DNA from: Nitrospirota bacterium
GTDB taxonomy: Bacteria > Nitrospirota_A > Leptospirillia > Leptospirillales > Leptospirillaceae
DNA: 8,537 nucleotides
Assembly (NCBI GenBank): GCA_021795275.1
Contig: JAJYPO010000095.1
Coordinates: 1-8,537 of the forward strand
Reading direction: 5' to 3'
Part shown: positions 6,214-8,537 of the stretch, piece after piece
Position numbering within the stretch: the first letter of the stretch is position 1
Layout of the letters: each line of letters opens with the position of its first letter
Program-made: the position numbers and the translations under genes
The notes under the pieces: model-generated
What the model was told of the DNA's origin: nothing
What the model saw: only the letters and a program-made list of their open reading frames with translations
Database searches by the model: none

Positions 6214-8129
6214 CGATTTCTCCCGGAGAGAACAAGGACACGGAAGGGCTCGAACAGGAACTCCGTCTTGGAGGAAGGGGAGAAGGGGCGGGAGGGGGTT
6301 CCGAAAAAGGAGGCCGAGTCCAGGAGGAGGTCGGAGGATTCGGGGTCCCATTCTCCGGGAAGAAAGGGTCCCAAAAGGCGGGGGGTCCCAGAGAGGTTGG
6401 CCAGGAGGAGGATCCCGGAGGAGGAGTCGCCCCGGAAGAGGGCCAGTGTCCCGGAGGCTGGGGAGAAGACACGGTTTTGGGGGCTTTCGATCCGCCCAGG
6501 AGGAGACAGGGCGGGCCGGGTCCTTCGGATTTCGGCAAGCCGGGCGGTAAAGCGGAGAAGATCCTCCTGAAATTTTGAGAGAAGGCTTCCGGGAGCCGTA
6601 AGAGAAAGCCGCGAACGCTCGAAGGTCAGGGGATCCTGAGGATCGGGCACCTCCCCCGACCAGGAAAAGGCGGCAAATTCATCCCTGCGCCCTTTCCGGA
6701 CGGCCTGGATGAGGTCGGGATCCCCGTGGTCGGTGAAATAGAGAAAGGGATTGGTCTCTCCGTACTCTTCTCCCATGAAGAGGAGCGGAAGGCCTGGCGA
6801 CAGGAGGACCAGGGCGGCAATCGCCGGAAGAGCCTCCGGGGGAAGGAGGGAGGCCAGCCTTTCTCCCTGCATCCGGTTTCCCGTCTGGTCATGGTTCTGG
6901 GCGAAGAAGACGAAGGATTGCCCAGGCAGATCGAGAGAGTCCGAGCCCCGGCGGCAACGGAAGGAGGGAGCGTATTGTCCCCGGTAGACAAATCCCTTCG
7001 ACAGGGCCTCTGCCAGGTCATCCTTTCCCGAAAAATCCCGATAGTAGCCGGTTCGTTCTCCGGTAAAGAAGACGTGCAGGGCGTGGTGGAAGTCGTCGCT
7101 CCACTGGGAGTCGAAACCCAGGCCGCCCTCCCGGACGGGCAGGACGGTCCGGCGGTCGTTCGCGTTCGATTCCGCGACGAGATGGAGAGGGCGGCCCCTC
7201 CGGGAGGCAATATTTTTGGCCAGATGCGAGAGGTCGGCCAGGAAGGGATGGGGGGACTGGTCGCGGATGGCGTGGATCGCGTCGAGCCGGAATCCGTCCA
7301 GATCGAAGAGGAGTGTCAAGGTCCGGAGATGTTCCAGGAAGAAGTGGCGGACATGGTCGCTGTCCGGACCGTCGAAGTTCAGGGCGTCCCCCCAGGGGGT
7401 CCGGGTCGTCGTGGAAAAATAGGGACCGAAATCCCTGAGATAGTTCCCTTCGGGACCCAGATGGTTGTAGACCACGTCGAGAAAGACCGAGAGGCCCCGG
7501 AGGTGGCATTCCCGGACGAGACGCAAGAGAGCGTCCGGTCCCCCGTAGGACCACTGGACGGCGAAGGGGAAGACGCCGTCGTAGCCCCAGTTCCGCCTTC
7601 CTGGAAACTGGGCCACCGGCATGAGTTCGAGGGCCGTGATGCCGGTACGGACGAGATGGTCGAGGTGGGGAAGAATCCCGTCGAAGTCGGAGGTGGGAGA
7701 GAAGGTTCCCACATGGAGCTCGTAGAAGACCAGATCCGGAAGGGTATGGCCGGAAAAGGCGACGGGCAAGGCTTCCGGGGCCCCCCAGACCGTCGAGGGG
7801 CCATGGACGCCTTCCCGCTGGAGGCGGGAGGCGGGATCGGGGCGAAGGGTTCTGCTGTCGATCAGATAGCGGTAGGTCGTCCCGGAAAGGGCCCCCTCCA
7901 GAAAGAGGCGGTAATACCCGTCCGCCTCCTGGTCCATCGGAATCCCGCTCCGGGGTCCCCCTCCCTCCCGGACGAGATGGAGGGAGGGGGCTTTCGGGGC
8001 CCAGACCCGGAAGAGTGTTCCCGTCTCTGACGGATGGGCTCCCAGAGGACCCAGATCCCGGGGACCGGCGAAACTCCCCGGGGACCGGGAAAAATCCTTT
8101 CTTCGGTCTGTCGCCTCCAAAACCCCCAT
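6210..8129 (-). CDS. treZ: Malto-oligosyltrehalose trehalohydrolase
   Basis: Hydrolyses the alpha-1,4 bond next to the trehalose end of maltooligosyltrehalose, releasing trehalose (EC 3.2.1.141, GH13); cytoplasmic. The protein has 639 residues. A CBM48-like N-terminal domain (about 25-120; GTLFRVWAPKA, GTTYRYLID) precedes the barrel, which opens with DLVFYELHVGTFSP (132-145). Other landmarks are ELMPVAQFPGRRNWGYDG (168-185), region I DVVYNHLGPEGNYL (218-231), nucleophile Asp283 in DGFRLDAIHAI, acid/base Glu320 in HLVAESNAND, stabiliser Asp413 in FAQNHDQTGNR, and LFMGEEYGE further on. The ATG at 8129 has AAGGAG five bases upstream and a promoter candidate just above. No other in-frame ATG occurs before residue 65. 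About 30 residues precede the first recognisable CBM48 strand, a modest N-terminal extension. It is the first gene of the operon and its TGA overlaps the treY ATG. Confidence 0.97.
   Translation of the reverse strand: MGVLEATDRRKDFSRSPGSFAGPRDLGPLGAHPSETGTLFRVWAPKAPSLHLVREGGGPRSGIPMDQEADGYYRLFLEGALSGTTYRYLIDSRTLRPDPASRLQREGVHGPSTVWGAPEALPVAFSGHTLPDLVFYELHVGTFSPTSDFDGILPHLDHLVRTGITALELMPVAQFPGRRNWGYDGVFPFAVQWSYGGPDALLRLVRECHLRGLSVFLDVVYNHLGPEGNYLRDFGPYFSTTTRTPWGDALNFDGPDSDHVRHFFLEHLRTLTLLFDLDGFRLDAIHAIRDQSPHPFLADLSHLAKNIASRRGRPLHLVAESNANDRRTVLPVREGGLGFDSQWSDDFHHALHVFFTGERTGYYRDFSGKDDLAEALSKGFVYRGQYAPSFRCRRGSDSLDLPGQSFVFFAQNHDQTGNRMQGERLASLLPPEALPAIAALVLLSPGLPLLFMGEEYGETNPFLYFTDHGDPDLIQAVRKGRRDEFAAFSWSGEVPDPQDPLTFERSRLSLTAPGSLLSKFQEDLLRFTARLAEIRRTRPALSPPGRIESPQNRVFSPASGTLALFRGDSSSGILLLANLSGTPRLLGPFLPGEWDPESSDLLLDSASFFGTPSRPFSPSSKTEFLFEPFRVLVLSGRNR
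6220..6224 (-). promoter_or_regulatory. Ribosome binding site of treY
   Basis: Minus-strand GGGAG (6224-6220) lies six bases before the ATG at 6213, inside the end of treZ. It favours this start over the in-frame ATG at 6351. Confidence 0.6.
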
Positions 8130-8134
8130 CTCGT

Positions 8135-8140
8135 CTCCTT
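8135..8140 (-). promoter_or_regulatory. Ribosome binding site of treZ
   Basis: Minus-strand AAGGAG sits five bases before the ATG at 8129 and continues upstream into an A-rich stretch. It fixes the treZ start, since no other in-frame ATG with such a site is near. Confidence 0.75.
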
Positions 8141-8149
8141 TTTCGAGGG

Positions 8150-8178
8150 ATCATACCGGATTGGCCCGGGGGCTTCAA
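8150..8178 (-). promoter_or_regulatory. Candidate sigma70-type promoter for the tre operon
   Basis: On the minus strand, a -35-like TTGAAG (8178-8173) and a -10-like TATGAT (8155-8150) are separated by exactly 17 bases. Transcription would begin near 8143, leaving a leader of about 14 bases that contains the treZ Shine-Dalgarno. The -10 matches consensus at five of six bases and the -35 at four. The site lies directly upstream of the first gene in the only gap of the operon, which supports it. It is a prediction by eye. Confidence 0.55.
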
Positions 8179-8188
8179 CCGGGGTCCA

Positions 8189-8219
8189 TTGGACGAGGAC
8201 GGAGAAGGGCCGTTAGAAT
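8189..8219 (+). promoter_or_regulatory. Weak promoter candidate for the divergent YyaL-family gene
   Basis: TTGGAC (8189-8194) and TAGAAT (8214-8219) are separated by 19 bases, with a predicted start near 8226 and a leader of about 60 bases. The -10 is good (five of six), but the -35 is poor and the spacer is long. An alternative AT-rich patch at 8261-8267 lacks a properly spaced -35. Low certainty. Confidence 0.25.
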
Positions 8220-8275
8220 GAAACCTCAGCATTGTACAGTGAGCCATCACGCCGAACAGGATATTCTTGAGAAAA

Positions 8276-8281
8276 GGGAGG
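8276..8281 (+). promoter_or_regulatory. Ribosome binding site of the YyaL-family gene
   Basis: GGGAGG lies six bases before the ATG at 8288, in an otherwise A-rich leader. It sets the start of the divergent gene. Confidence 0.7.
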
Positions 8282-8287
8282 AAATTC

Positions 8288-8537
8288 ATGTCAAATCGCC
8301 TGGGCCGGGAGACCAGTCCCTACCTTCGACAGCACGCCCACAACCCCGTGGACTGGTATCCCTGGGGAGAGGAGGCCTGGAAGGCGGCAAGGGAGACGGG
8401 AAAGCCGGTTCTCCTCTCCATCGGGTATGCCGCCTGCCACTGGTGCCACGTGATGGCTCACGAGTCCTTCGAGGATCCAGAGACAGCGAGACTTATGAAC
8501 GATCTCTTCATCAACATCAAGGTGGACCGGGAAGAGC
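8288..8537 (+). CDS. yyaL: YyaL-family thioredoxin-domain protein (DUF255), 5' part only
   Basis: The first 83 residues of a gene running off the right edge. The sequence [21 protein letters not shown], then [22 protein letters not shown] and the CHWC motif (Cys50-Cys53) followed by [12 protein letters not shown], is the hallmark of the YyaL/DUF255 family. Those proteins are usually near 650-700 residues, with an N-terminal thioredoxin-like domain followed by a six-hairpin glycosidase-like region. The family's biochemical role is not settled; the CxxC suggests redox chemistry. The start has a strong Shine-Dalgarno (GGGAGG, six bases upstream). It is transcribed divergently from treZ, so it is not part of the trehalose operon. 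Any functional link is unsupported here. Confidence 0.93.
   Translation, partial: MSNRLGRETSPYLRQHAHNPVDWYPWGEEAWKAARETGKPVLLSIGYAACHWCHVMAHESFEDPETARLMNDLFINIKVDREE

Noticed and set aside
6214..6351. Upstream ATG of treY at 6351, adding 46 residues
   Set aside because: The extra residues are Pro/Leu-rich, unlike TreY N-termini, and would overlap treZ by about 140 bases. The start at 6213 has a Shine-Dalgarno and an ATGA overlap like the other junction.
4039..6570. 843-codon open frame on the plus strand opposite treY
   Set aside because: The translation is low-complexity, rich in Gly, Pro, Glu and Val, with no recognisable domain. It lies exactly antisense to a well-conserved treY, and GC-rich codon use routinely leaves stop-free antisense frames.
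6726..8030. 434-codon plus-strand frame and 423-codon minus-strand frame (7018-8289) over treZ
   Set aside because: Both are shadows of treZ in other frames, with Arg/Pro/Gly-rich translations. treZ itself has complete catalytic motifs, a promoter candidate and a ribosome binding site.
1..8537. High density of TCCGG/CCGGA words as a possible regulatory or restriction-related repeat
   Set aside because: They occur throughout the coding regions in many frames and fit frequent TTC, CGG, CCG, TCC, GGA and GAA codons; there is no regular spacing or array.

Overview
The window is one face of a trehalose-metabolism operon from a GC-rich bacterium. Four genes run head-to-tail on the minus strand, from about 8129 down past the left edge. 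The first 250 bases of an unrelated, divergently transcribed gene lie on the plus strand at the right edge. Strong Shine-Dalgarno sites, ATG starts and a sigma70-like promoter point to a bacterium. Genus cannot be fixed from this sequence. A Gram-negative such as a Nitrospirota/Leptospirillum-like or proteobacterial lineage is only a guess.

Layout in minus-strand transcription order. treZ (8129-6210) encodes malto-oligosyltrehalose trehalohydrolase. treY (6213-3319) encodes malto-oligosyltrehalose synthase. Next comes a full-length 555-residue TreS-like protein (3319-1652) that has lost its GH13 nucleophile and other active-site residues. Last is an apparently intact treS (1655 to the left edge, 3' end missing), encoding trehalose synthase (maltose/trehalose isomerase). 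Junctions are a 4-base ATGA overlap (treZ/treY), a 1-base TGATG overlap (treY/TreS-like) and a 4-base ATGA overlap (TreS-like/treS). The four genes are therefore one tightly packed, probably translationally coupled unit. On the right, a 158-base intergenic region (8130-8287) carries a good promoter candidate for the operon and a weaker one for the divergent gene. That gene, starting at 8288, encodes a YyaL-type (DUF255) thioredoxin-domain protein.

How the genes work together: TreY converts the reducing end of maltodextrins or debranched glycogen to a trehalose unit, and TreZ releases free trehalose. TreS interconverts maltose and trehalose. The operon thus joins two trehalose routes and links them to the glycogen/maltose pool. 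No TreX/GlgX debranching enzyme, maltokinase or GlgE lies inside the window.

The notable element is the TreS-like protein. Its length, the spacing around the active site and the TreS-specific C-terminal half are preserved, yet the nucleophile Asp is Ala, the region I His is Ala and the region IV His is Leu. It looks like a maintained pseudoenzyme placed between treY and the active treS, and is a candidate regulatory, scaffolding or sugar-binding partner of TreS.
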